64,000 nt of DNA from Gluconobacter kanchanaburiensis NBRC 103587 (GTDB lineage: Bacteria; Pseudomonadota; Alphaproteobacteria; Acetobacterales; Acetobacteraceae), in contig NZ_BJVA01000007.1 of assembly GCF_007988905.1 (NCBI RefSeq), positions 81,013-145,012 on the forward strand, written 5' to 3'. Each line of letters starts with the position of its first letter. Positions within the stretch are counted from its first letter, which is position 1. The notes beneath the pieces are model-generated. The model made no database searches. It saw only the letters and a list, made by a program, of their open reading frames with translations, and was not told where the DNA came from. Below are positions 37,226-44,911 of the stretch, in pieces. Made by a program: the position numbers and the translations under genes.

Positions 37226-37894
37226 ATGAAGAGCTACGCCGCACAGCAGCGCAAGCCGACAGACTACATTGTCGCGATCGTCGTGGCCGTGCTGGCTATG
37301 GGCGCTGTGATCTATGCGCTCATGAGTGGTGCCGTGAGCAAGCTGGTCCAGGAAAAGCCGCCTATCAAGACGGAAGTCATCAAGGAACAGCCCAAACCGC
37401 CGCCGCCGCCGCCGCCACCGCCGCCGCCGCAGATGGAACAGCCGCCACCGCCGTATATTCCGCCGCCTAAGATCAGCGTTCCGCCGCCGCCGAAAGCGGT
37501 TCAGCGTGTTACGCATGTGAAGCCGCCGCATCCGGTCCCGCCCAGCCCGACGCCTTCGCCTGAGCCTGTACCGGCTCCGCCGCAGGGTCCGCCGGCCGAC
37601 GCCGTTCCGGATCACCAGGCAGGCGCGCGACCGATTAACGGCGCACAGGCTGTCTATCCGGACGAGGCCATGGAAGAGAACCGCGAAGGTCATGTGACCG
37701 CATCGTGTGACATTCTTCCGACCGGCAAGACGGCAAACTGTACCATTGTGAGTTCAAACGGTGGTCATGAGTTTGTGGAGAGTGCGCTCGACTTCCTTCG
37801 TCGGGCCCGTTACCAGCCCGCCGTCGTGAATGGCGTTCCGGTTACGGAGCATCACCACGTCCTGCACATCGACTTCACGATGGGTGACGACTGA
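37226..37894 (+). CDS. tonB: Energy-transducing TonB protein
   Basis: Periplasm-spanning protein that couples the ExbB/ExbD proton-driven motor to outer-membrane receptors. 222 residues: one membrane span near 14-34 (IVAIVVAVLAMGAVIYALM), a Pro-rich rigid rod at about 50-130 with an eleven-proline run, and a C-terminal domain with AVYPDEAMEENREGHVTASC, VESALDFLRRARYQPAVVNG and HHHVLHIDF, matching the TonB C-terminal fold. The Pro codons make the DNA highly repetitive (CCG-rich). First gene of a five-gene plus-strand operon tonB, exbB, exbD, exbD, TPR gene. It would serve receptors such as the copper receptor at the start of the window. Confidence 0.93.
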   Translation: MKSYAAQQRKPTDYIVAIVVAVLAMGAVIYALMSGAVSKLVQEKPPIKTEVIKEQPKPPPPPPPPPPPQMEQPPPPYIPPPKISVPPPPKAVQRVTHVKPPHPVPPSPTPSPEPVPAPPQGPPADAVPDHQAGARPINGAQAVYPDEAMEENREGHVTASCDILPTGKTANCTIVSSNGGHEFVESALDFLRRARYQPAVVNGVPVTEHHHVLHIDFTMGDD

Positions 37895-37923
37895 TCTTTC
37901 GACGATTGTTGTCAAAAATAATT

Positions 37924-37954
37924 GCCCTGCCGGAGTTTTTGTATTCGGCAGGGC
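37924..37954 (+). repeat. Inverted repeat between tonB and exbB, likely mRNA hairpin
   Basis: GCCCTGCCG (37924-37932) pairs with CGGCAGGGC (37946-37954), nine perfect bases, with no T run after it. It lies in the 140-base gap and may set the ratio of TonB to ExbB by mRNA processing or by partial termination. Confidence 0.55.
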
Positions 37955-38034
37955 TCAGAAAAGGGCCGGTCTCCATATGGCCGACACCCAAGAAAGCTCC
38001 GAAAACGGGCATCGCTAACGAGGATATGGAGTTC

Positions 38035-39132
38035 ATGACCAGACTGTTCCGCCTTCCTGCCCTTGCCGTTCCGACGAAGGCGCGTGCCGTCAGAGCCAGC
38101 GCGCTGGCTCTGACGCTGGCCTTGGCTTCCGGTGCCGTTGCACCGGCCGTCGCTTTCGCCCAGCCGGCTCCGGCTGACCAGAGCGCTCCTGCAGCCGCTC
38201 CGGTTGATCCCTCCGCCAACCCTGCACCTGCCGCGACGCCGGCCGATCCGGCAGGTGCTCCTGCTGCTGCGGCTTCGAATGATCCGGGCGCTCCTGCTGC
38301 TGCGCCGGCCGACGGTGCTGCTCCTGTCGCGCCTCCTGCCGATCAGTCTCCCGCTGCGGCTGCAACGCCAGGTGAAAGCGCAACAGCAACGCCGGAAGCT
38401 CCCGCTCCTCAGGGTAACCCGTACGGCCTTGGCGCTCTGTGGGCCAACGGTGATGCGATTGCCCGTGGCGTGTTGATTATCATGGTGATCATGTCTGCTG
38501 GCACCTGGATCATCATGGTCATGAAGTTCCTGGAACAGGGCCGTATGTTTGCCGCGTCCAAGGAAGCCGCCCGCGAATTCTGGACCAAGCCGTCCGTTCA
38601 GCAGGGCGCTGCTGCCCTGAAGGCTTCTTCCCCGTTCCGCTATATTGCAGAGACGGGCATCGTTGCCGCCGAGCACCACGAAGGCTCCATGCGTGACTCG
38701 ATCGACCTGCCGTCCTGGACCGAAATGTCCATCTCGCGCTCGGTTGATACCATCAACACCCGTATGCAGGGCGGTCTCGCCTTCCTCGGTACGGTGGGTT
38801 CCACGTCGCCGTTCGTCGGTCTGTTCGGTACGGTCTGGGGTATCTATCACGCCCTGACGGCCATCGGTATTTCCGGTCAGGCATCCATCGACAAGGTTGC
38901 CGGTCCGGTTGGTGAGTCCCTCATCATGACAGCCATTGGTCTTGCTACCGCTGTTCCGGCAGTTCTGGGTTACAACCTGCTGGTTCGTCGTAACAAGGGT
39001 GCCATGGATCGCGTCCGCAACTTCGCTGCTGACATTCAGTCTGTCCTGATCGGCGGCTTCCGTCACGGTGTTGCTCCGGCCGAAGGCAGCATGGCTGTCC
39101 CGACCACAATCACCACCAGCGAGCGGGTCTGA
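38035..39132 (+). CDS. exbB: MotA/TolQ/ExbB proton channel protein
   Basis: Forms with ExbD the inner-membrane motor for TonB. Start at the ATG at 38035 or 38026; 365 residues for the former. An N-terminal signal-type segment (ASALALTLALASGAVAPAVAFAQ) is followed by a long Ala/Pro/Asp-rich periplasmic region (about 45-130) not found in E. coli ExbB. Then come the three membrane spans: ARGVLIIMVIMSAGTWIIMVMKF, LAFLGTVGSTSPFVGLFGTVWGI and SLIMTAIGLATAVPAVLGYNLL. GTxxxxxPLxGL-type motif and the conserved Thr of TAxGL-AxxxP are present. Extended N-terminal linkers are typical of ExbB in alphaproteobacteria that also carry signal peptides. Confidence 0.92.
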   Translation: MTRLFRLPALAVPTKARAVRASALALTLALASGAVAPAVAFAQPAPADQSAPAAAPVDPSANPAPAATPADPAGAPAAAASNDPGAPAAAPADGAAPVAPPADQSPAAAATPGESATATPEAPAPQGNPYGLGALWANGDAIARGVLIIMVIMSAGTWIIMVMKFLEQGRMFAASKEAAREFWTKPSVQQGAAALKASSPFRYIAETGIVAAEHHEGSMRDSIDLPSWTEMSISRSVDTINTRMQGGLAFLGTVGSTSPFVGLFGTVWGIYHALTAIGISGQASIDKVAGPVGESLIMTAIGLATAVPAVLGYNLLVRRNKGAMDRVRNFAADIQSVLIGGFRHGVAPAEGSMAVPTTITTSERV

Positions 39133-39136
39133 TACC

Positions 39137-39562
39137 ATGGGAATGAACGTCGGAGGAGGCGGCGGTGACGACGAGGTGGTGTCGGCAATCAACACCACCC
39201 CCCTCGTCGACGTCATGCTGGTGCTGCTGATCATCTTTCTGATCACCATCCCCGTCGCCACACATACGGTGAAGGTCAAGCTGCCGGTTGATGCCAATCA
39301 GCCGACGCAGACCAAACCCGGAAACGTGGTTCTGGCCGTGAATGCAAACGGTCAAGTGTTCTGGGACACGACGCTTGTCCCGAACCACACCGAGCTTCTG
39401 AACCGCCTCGTTGAGGCGGCAAAGAAAAAGCCGCAGCCGCAGATCCAGATCCGCGGTGACCAGGCTGCCAAATATCTGGCAGTCGGCCAGGTGGTCGCAA
39501 CCTGCCAGGAGGCCGGTATCGCCCACGTGGACTTCATTACCGAGCAGCCTCACTCGAACTGA
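39137..39562 (+). CDS. exbD: ExbD/TolR-type motor protein, copy 1
   Basis: 141 residues: one membrane span with the proton-binding Asp in INTTPLVDVMLVLLIIFLI (Asp near 27), then a periplasmic domain ending HVDFITEQ. The N-terminus is Gly-rich. Start at the ATG at 39137, four bases after the exbB stop. ExbD forms a dimer within the ExbB pentamer. A second, diverged exbD follows after 72 bases. Confidence 0.92.
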   Translation: MGMNVGGGGGDDEVVSAINTTPLVDVMLVLLIIFLITIPVATHTVKVKLPVDANQPTQTKPGNVVLAVNANGQVFWDTTLVPNHTELLNRLVEAAKKKPQPQIQIRGDQAAKYLAVGQVVATCQEAGIAHVDFITEQPHSN

Positions 39563-39634
39563 GGTCGTGTCGGGTCGTTTTTATCGAAACGGCCCGTCCC
39601 TGCTTTTACGTCACCCTTTTGGAGAACCGCCGTC

Positions 39635-40069
39635 ATGGGCATGAGCGTCGGATCTGACAGCACGCACGAAGACGAAGGCATTGTCGATATCAACACCACG
39701 CCGTTGATCGATGTGATGCTGGTGCTGCTGATCATGCTGATCATCACCATCCCGCTTCAGACACACTCGGTGGCGATCGATCTGCCTCAGGGCAATCCTC
39801 CCCCGTCGACCGAACAACCCAAGCTCGTGACCGTCAGTATTGGCTACGACAACAGCATTTCGTGGAACAACGAGCCGGTCTCCTCCGAAGCTGATCTGCA
39901 GGCGCGTTTTGCTTCTGCTGCGGCTATGCCGGATCAGCCCGAGATGCATATCCATCCCGATCGTCTTGCCGACTACAAGACGGTGGCTCATGTTATGGCA
40001 GATGCGCAGCGTCTTGGCATGACCAAGCTGGGTATTGTCGGTCTGGATCAGTTTATGGAAGGACAGTAA
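39635..40069 (+). CDS. exbD: ExbD/TolR-type motor protein, copy 2
   Basis: 144 residues with the same plan as copy 1: DINTTPLIDVMLVLLIMLIITIP with the conserved Asp, then a periplasmic domain with QPEMHIHPDRLADYKTVAHV. Identity to copy 1 is clear near the membrane but low in the periplasmic part, so the two are not a recent duplication. A second ExbD occurs in Xanthomonas-type TonB operons and can confer specificity. The TPR gene starts three bases after its stop (GTG at 40073). Confidence 0.92.
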   Translation: MGMSVGSDSTHEDEGIVDINTTPLIDVMLVLLIMLIITIPLQTHSVAIDLPQGNPPPSTEQPKLVTVSIGYDNSISWNNEPVSSEADLQARFASAAAMPDQPEMHIHPDRLADYKTVAHVMADAQRLGMTKLGIVGLDQFMEGQ

Positions 40070-40072
40070 TTC

Positions 40073-41314
40073 GTGTCTTTGTCCCTTTACCGCCGTCTGA
40101 GCGCTTGTAATTTCCTTCTGGCCGGTGTTTTCGGCCTCGTAGCGCTTGGCGGATCCGCTCATGCAGACGATGTCCTCGGGCAGGCTGTTGGCAAGGATCT
40201 CCAACAGGCGCAGAGTGCTCTGGCGTCCAAGAATTATTCCAAGGCGATGGACGCCGTTGACGCAGCAGACGCGGTCAAGGGCAAGACCGATTATGAAGCC
40301 TATACGACGGCCCAGATGCGTGCGGCTATCGCGGCACAGTCCGGTAACACTGAGGCTGCGATAAAAGCCTATGACGTACTGATTAACAGCTCTCGTACGC
40401 CGAAAGCCGCCAAAGGCCAGATGCTGATGGCACAGGCTACGATGGCCTACAGTGCAAAGCAGTATGCGCAGGCCATTCCGGCGACCGAGCGGTATCTAAG
40501 TGAGTACGGTGCTGATCCGCGCATGCAGACGATGCTGATCCAGTGTTATTATCTCCAGCAGGACTGGAAAGGCACTGCCAAAGCCGCGCAGGAACAGGTG
40601 GACGCGACGATCAAGGCTGGAAAGGCTCCTCCTGAAAACCAGCTTCAGATGCTCGCAACGGCCTATACCAACCTGAAGGATAACGATGCCAAGACGCATG
40701 CGTATGTTCTTCTGGCGAAGTATTATTCGAAGCCGGATTACTGGTCGATGCTGATCCATGATCTGGTCGCAAATCCGAATCTTTCGCCGCCGCTTGTGTT
40801 CTACGTTGAGCGTCTTCGTTTGGCGACCGGTGTGCTGAAGGATCCTTCCGATTATCAGGATATGGGTGAACGGGCTGTCCAGATGGGACTGCCGCAGCTT
40901 GCCCTTAATCTGCTCAATCAGGGTTATGCCAATCATTCCCTCGGGAATGGCCCAACGGCTGCTGCGGATGCCAAATTTCATGCTTTCGTTGCTCAGCAGG
41001 CCGCAACGAGCCGCAGTCAGCTCGCCTCTGCCGCAACGCAGGCAGTTTCTGCTCCGAATGCAGGTCCTGCGCTTACGACTGGTTATAATCAGGTGCTGAA
41101 CGGGCAGGTTGATGCAGGTTTGGCGCTGATGAAGGCAGGCCTTGGAAAAAATCCGCGTTATCCCGATCTGGCGCAGGTTCAGTACGGTATGGCGCAGATG
41201 GATGGGGGCCAGAAAGCCGAAGCCATCAAGACATTTTCGTCTGTCTCGGGTAATGGTCCGGCACGTGATGTCGCAGAACTGTGGTCGCTGCTTCTGTCGC
41301 GTCCTGCGCAGTAA
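40073..41314 (+). CDS. Exported TPR-repeat protein of the TonB operon
   Basis: 413 residues from a GTG at 40073. A signal peptide (LLAGVFGLVALGGSAHA) precedes an all-helical protein of repeated TPR-like units such as GNTEAAIKAYDVLINSSRTPKAAKGQMLMAQATM and GKAPPENQLQMLATAYTNLKDN, with more degenerate ones to the end (QVLNGQVDAGLALMKAGLG, AQVQYGMAQMDGGQKAEAI). Probably periplasmic. Its close coupling to the second exbD (three bases) suggests a scaffold or accessory of this TonB system, as proposed for TtpC-like proteins in Vibrio, but I do not claim homology. Ends before a bidirectional terminator. Confidence 0.8.
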   Translation: MSLSLYRRLSACNFLLAGVFGLVALGGSAHADDVLGQAVGKDLQQAQSALASKNYSKAMDAVDAADAVKGKTDYEAYTTAQMRAAIAAQSGNTEAAIKAYDVLINSSRTPKAAKGQMLMAQATMAYSAKQYAQAIPATERYLSEYGADPRMQTMLIQCYYLQQDWKGTAKAAQEQVDATIKAGKAPPENQLQMLATAYTNLKDNDAKTHAYVLLAKYYSKPDYWSMLIHDLVANPNLSPPLVFYVERLRLATGVLKDPSDYQDMGERAVQMGLPQLALNLLNQGYANHSLGNGPTAAADAKFHAFVAQQAATSRSQLASAATQAVSAPNAGPALTTGYNQVLNGQVDAGLALMKAGLGKNPRYPDLAQVQYGMAQMDGGQKAEAIKTFSSVSGNGPARDVAELWSLLLSRPAQ

Positions 41315-41334
41315 CACAGCGTCACAGACGTATG

Positions 41335-41365
41335 AAAAAGCCGGGGTATGACCCCGGCTTTTTTT
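41335..41365. terminator. Bidirectional terminator between the TPR gene and flgH
   Basis: AAAAAGCCGGGG-TATGA-CCCCGGCTTTTTT: a seven-base GC stem with A run before and T run after. It ends both the tonB operon and the flgH gene that converges on it. Confidence 0.95.
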
Positions 41366-41369
41366 ATGC

Positions 41370-42140
41370 TCAGAATGGCAGGATTGCGTCCATGACCTGC
41401 TGGCCATAACGGGGCGTCTGGAGTTGGGTCAGGGTTCCACGCCCGCCATAGGAGATGCGGGCTTCCGCCATGCGGTCGTGGGTCACAGTGTTGTCGGCGG
41501 TGATGTCCTGTGGACGGACGATCCCGCTCACGCCCAGTTCGCGCAGTTCGCTGTTGACCCGGACTTCCTGCTTGCCCATCACGACGAAGTTGCCGTTTGG
41601 CAGGACCTGAGTGATGGTACCGGCCAGACGCAGGGTCACAGTTTCGTTTCGGGTGATTTTGCCCGTGGCACTCGAATCGCTGCTGCTGGCGGTATTGAGG
41701 CTGTTCGCACCCGTGATCGAGCTGATGATCTTGCCCTTGATGCCGAACAGATTGGGAATGCCGAATTTTTCATCAGCCGCTCTGTCGGCGGTTGTGCCGT
41801 TGTTGAAAGCGGCATTATCCGTAATGTCGACAATGATCGTCACCAGATCGCCGACCTGAGAGGCGCGCTGATCCTTGAAGAAGGCCTTGCTGCCCGAACG
41901 CCACAGACTTGCTGCCTCATCCGGAGGTGGCTGAAGTGCGGGCATGGGCATCGTGACGGGTCGGTAGGAATTTGCGCGGGTCGGGTCTGTAATCGATGTC
42001 ATTCGCGGAGGGCGTCCGACTTCAGATAGTTGTGCAAGGGAATTGCAGGCCGTCAGGACCGGCAGCAGCCCAAGCAGTCCCATGGTGTGAACCAGAGTGC
42101 GACCCGGGGTACGAGCAGAATGTCGAGAGGCGTGCCACAT
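41370..42140 (-). CDS. flgH: Flagellar L-ring protein FlgH
   Basis: Outer-membrane lipoprotein that forms the flagellar L-ring. 256 residues from the ATG at 42140; an ATG at 42083 just before the signal is also possible, no ribosome site favours one. LLPVLTAC gives the lipidation Cys. Family landmarks: SLWRSGSKAFFKDQRASQVGDLVTIIVDI, VTLRLAGTITQVLPNGNFVVMGKQEVRVNSELRELGVSGIVRPQDI and SYGGRGTLTQLQTPRYGQQVMDAILPF. These are complete. No other flagellar gene lies in the window, so this flgH is on its own, whereas flgH usually lies in a flgBCDEFGHI-type cluster or next to flgA. Confidence 0.95.
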   Translation of the reverse strand: MWHASRHSARTPGRTLVHTMGLLGLLPVLTACNSLAQLSEVGRPPRMTSITDPTRANSYRPVTMPMPALQPPPDEAASLWRSGSKAFFKDQRASQVGDLVTIIVDITDNAAFNNGTTADRAADEKFGIPNLFGIKGKIISSITGANSLNTASSSDSSATGKITRNETVTLRLAGTITQVLPNGNFVVMGKQEVRVNSELRELGVSGIVRPQDITADNTVTHDRMAEARISYGGRGTLTQLQTPRYGQQVMDAILPF

Positions 42141-42449
42141 GGGAAAGCTGAAATCCGTCTGTTCCGTGTGCTCCCAAGCAAGCACGTAAGGGGTAAAAAA
42201 CCTGTTAAGACGGCGCTGGTAGCGGTTTCTGACAGGACTTGGGTTTAGACCCGTCCGCCCGGCATAGCGGTAGTTCGGCGTATGCCATTTTCTTGTGCTC
42301 TTGCCCTGGTGGACGATGTGTTTGAAAAAAGAGGGCATGGGCTGACATTTCGGCCAGTCCGGCCATGGCTTCTGCCGGGAGACTGCCTTCCATGCCGACC
42401 GTCCAAGCTCTGTCCATGTTGGTCAGACTTTCCGTTTTCCGGTTCTGAG
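42141..42449. other. Divergent intergenic region flgH / nucleotide-sugar reductase
   Basis: About 310 bases with no convincing gene: long frames here do not resemble proteins and lack ribosome sites. It must hold the two divergent promoters. I see no clear regulator site. Confidence 0.5.
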
Positions 42450-43301
42450 ATGGGACTTCGTATCCTTCTGACCGGCGGTCAGGGATTTGTCGGTCAGCAT
42501 TTCAAGGCACGATTGCAGGACCGTATTCCTGGCTACGTGCTGCTGGAAGACCCGATGGATATCCGGGATCGTGCGGCTGTTGAGCGCTTTGTCCGCAATG
42601 AAAAGCCGGATGCCTGTCTGCATCTGGACGGGACGCTCATTCTGGCCGAGTCCTTTGAAGCCTATGCACCTGAGGCTAGTTTCGTATTTGTCTCGACTGC
42701 TGAAATTTATGGCGCGAGTTTCAGATCCGGCGCGCCCCTCGACGAATCCGCCGTCATTGCACCGGTGAATGCCTATGCGTCCAGTAAGGCGGCGGCGGAT
42801 CTGGCCGTCGGAAATCTGAGCCGTGAAGGGCTGCATGGTCTGCGGCTGCGCTCTTTCACGCAGGCCGGAACCGGACAGGATGGAGGAAGTCTTCTTCCTT
42901 TTCTGGCGGCTCAGGTCGCCCGGATCGAAACTGGGCAGCAGCCACCTGTCTTGACAGTGGGCGATCCGGATACGGGCTTTGACGTGACGGATGTTCGCGA
43001 CGCGTGTGATGCGTATGTCAGTGCTCTGGCTCTTCCGCAGCCTCTTCCGGACGGAACGGCTCTGAACATCTGTTCGGGCGTTACGCGGACTGTCGGGTCC
43101 ATCGCCCGCGATCTTCTGGACGTGGCTGGTGTGGCCGCGTCCATTGTGGTGGATCCGGCGATTATGTCGCCTACGGGCCTGCCGTCTATGCGGGGCAATC
43201 CGGATGCGGCCCGTGCGGCACTGAACTGGTCGCCGCGGATTGCATGGACCGAAACGCTGCTTACGGTGCTCAACGACTGGCGCTATCGGATTACGCTCTG
43301 A
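42450..43301 (+). CDS. NAD-dependent epimerase/dehydratase, GDP-4-keto-6-deoxymannose reductase-like, with an apparent internal deletion
   Basis: Extended short-chain reductase of 283 residues. LLTGGQGFVGQHF is the Rossmann motif and Y109-x3-K113 (NAYASSK) with FVSTAEIYG the catalytic set. The pattern is closest to RmD-type GDP-6-deoxy-4-keto-mannose reductases. Family proteins have about 20-25 residues between the HLAA motif and the NVxGT helix; here LHLDGTLILAE joins them directly, so the substrate/cofactor segment with the conserved Asn is missing. The frame stays open, so it is an in-frame deletion or an assembly error. Activity may be lost. The AtzG-like gene follows at 84 bases. Confidence 0.75.
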   Translation: MGLRILLTGGQGFVGQHFKARLQDRIPGYVLLEDPMDIRDRAAVERFVRNEKPDACLHLDGTLILAESFEAYAPEASFVFVSTAEIYGASFRSGAPLDESAVIAPVNAYASSKAAADLAVGNLSREGLHGLRLRSFTQAGTGQDGGSLLPFLAAQVARIETGQQPPVLTVGDPDTGFDVTDVRDACDAYVSALALPQPLPDGTALNICSGVTRTVGSIARDLLDVAGVAASIVVDPAIMSPTGLPSMRGNPDAARAALNWSPRIAWTETLLTVLNDWRYRITL

Positions 43302-43385
43302 GGCCCGGTCACGGGATCGTCAGGTTCTGGACAGCGTCGGAGCGCGTTGTCATTGTTTGCGAAGATGCGCAAAAGCGGAGGTCGT

Positions 43386-43568
43386 ATGATGACAGACCCT
43401 CATGACACGGAAATTACGGTTCTTGCCGGGGCGAACGGCCTAATGATTCCAGTTGAATTTCATGCTGGAGTGCGGGCCAACCTCGATCTTCTGCGCAGTT
43501 ATGGCGCACTGATTGAGGGGCTGGATCTGCCTGAGCGTCTCGAACCTGCCTTCCGGTACGAACCATGA
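43386..43568 (+). CDS. AtzG/HpxX-like small subunit (DUF4089)
   Basis: Sixty residues from the ATG at 43386, preceded by GGAGG five bases away. LMIPVEFHAGVRANLDLLRSYGALIEGLDLP followed by ERLEPAFRYEP is the DUF4089 pattern (helical, with the sequence PE-Pro-GV-NL typical). DUF4089 proteins sit directly before AtzE-type amidases and form a GatC-like partner. The next gene overlaps it by four bases (ATGA), so equal production is likely. In Klebsiella, HpxX and HpxY are such a pair in the purine-catabolic gene set; this is the basis for the alternative name. Confidence 0.8.
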   Translation: MMTDPHDTEITVLAGANGLMIPVEFHAGVRANLDLLRSYGALIEGLDLPERLEPAFRYEP

Positions 43569-44911
43569 GCGGCCTTCAGCAACGCACGGTTGCGCTCGCC
43601 GCCAGCGTTCGCAGGGGCGAGATTTCCGCCCGTGATCTGGCGGTGAAGGTTCTTGCCGATATCGAAAGCCGGGACGGAAACTATCACTGTGTCACACGGC
43701 TGCTGATGCATCGGGCGCTGGAGGCGGCCGAACGGGTGGATCGTCTGGTGCTTCAGGGGCGCGATCCCGGACCGCTGGCCGGTGTGCCGTTCGGGATCAA
43801 GGATCTGTTTGACGTCCGGGGCGAAGTCACGACTGCGGGCTCGAAGGTTCTCGCCAATGATCCGCCCGCTACCCAGGATGCCGTGGCGGTCGCGCATCTG
43901 ATCGCAGCGGGAGCGGTTCCGGTTGCGCTGACGAACATGGACGAATTCGCTTACGGGTTCGCCACGATCAACGCCCATTATGGCAATACCCGCAATCCGC
44001 ATGCTCCCGAACATCTGGCTGGTGGGTCTTCGGGCGGTTCCGCGGCGGGGGTGGCGGCGCGGATGTTTTCTCTGGGGCTGGGTTCGGACACTAACGGCTC
44101 CATCCGTGTTCCGGCTTCGCTCTGTGGGGTCTGGGGGTTACGGGCGACGCAGGGCCGTCTTTCGGTTGAGGGCAGTTATCCTTTCGTGCCGAGTCTCGAC
44201 ACTGTTGGCCCGTTTGCCGACAGCGCGGGTGGTCTGAAAGCCTGTTTTGAAGCCCTGTCCGCCCGGCCACTTGCCGAAGTGGACGTGCGCGGCCTGCGCA
44301 TCGCCCGGCTCGGTGGCTGGTTCGGTGAGAACATGTCCCCCCCGATGCAGGCGGCTATTGACGGGCTGTCGATGGCACTGGGTGCGACGGATGTGGTTGA
44401 ACTGCCTGAAGTGGCGCGGGCGCGGGCTGCGGCCTTTGTCATCAGTGCGTCCGAAGGCGCGGGGCAGCATCTTGGACGACTGCGGACACAGGCTGCGGAA
44501 TACGATCCTGCCGTGCGTGACCGTCTGCTGGCCGGGGCGCTGTTGCCCTCCACGCTGATCTTTCAGGCGCATCGTCTGCGTCACTGGTTTCGTGACCGTA
44601 TGCACGAGGCTTTTGCAAAGAGCGATATTCTGCTGGCCCCGGCCCTTGTCGGCGAAGCGCCGCGTTTCGATCAGCCCGAAATCGAGGTTGGTGGGAAAAT
44701 GGTTTCCGCCCGCGCCAATCTGGGTCTGTACACTCAGCCTCTGACGCTGGCGGGGTTCCCGGTCCTGACAGTGCCGATGAAAGTTCCGGGGAAGGCACCA
44801 GGTCTGCCGCTCGGTGCGCAACTGATTGCCCGTCCGGGACGGGAAGACCAGCTTTTCGCTCTGGCTGAAAAACTGGAAGTAGATGGTCTTGCCGAGGCCC
44901 GTCTGATCTGA
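43565..44911 (+). CDS. Amidase-signature hydrolase, AtzE/HpxY-like
   Basis: 448 residues with the amidase signature: Lys79 in FGIKDL, cis-Ser155 in LAGGSSGGSAAGVAARM, nucleophile Ser179 in DTNGSIRVPASLCGVWGLR, the standard catalytic triad of GatA-like enzymes. With the preceding DUF4089 subunit it forms an AtzEG-type complex; AtzE acts on 1-carboxybiuret in cyanuric acid degradation and HpxY in the Klebsiella hpx set. Substrate here is unproven, but a ureido or oxamate-type amide is suggested by neighbours that produce oxalurate-like compounds. No AtzH/HpxZ gene follows. Its stop abuts the stop of the opposing carrier gene with no gap. Confidence 0.85.
   Translation: MSGLQQRTVALAASVRRGEISARDLAVKVLADIESRDGNYHCVTRLLMHRALEAAERVDRLVLQGRDPGPLAGVPFGIKDLFDVRGEVTTAGSKVLANDPPATQDAVAVAHLIAAGAVPVALTNMDEFAYGFATINAHYGNTRNPHAPEHLAGGSSGGSAAGVAARMFSLGLGSDTNGSIRVPASLCGVWGLRATQGRLSVEGSYPFVPSLDTVGPFADSAGGLKACFEALSARPLAEVDVRGLRIARLGGWFGENMSPPMQAAIDGLSMALGATDVVELPEVARARAAAFVISASEGAGQHLGRLRTQAAEYDPAVRDRLLAGALLPSTLIFQAHRLRHWFRDRMHEAFAKSDILLAPALVGEAPRFDQPEIEVGGKMVSARANLGLYTQPLTLAGFPVLTVPMKVPGKAPGLPLGAQLIARPGREDQLFALAEKLEVDGLAEARLI

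Noticed and set aside
37380..37500. CCG-rich tract as a microsatellite or mobile repeat
   Set aside because: It encodes the proline rod of TonB and is explained by the protein.
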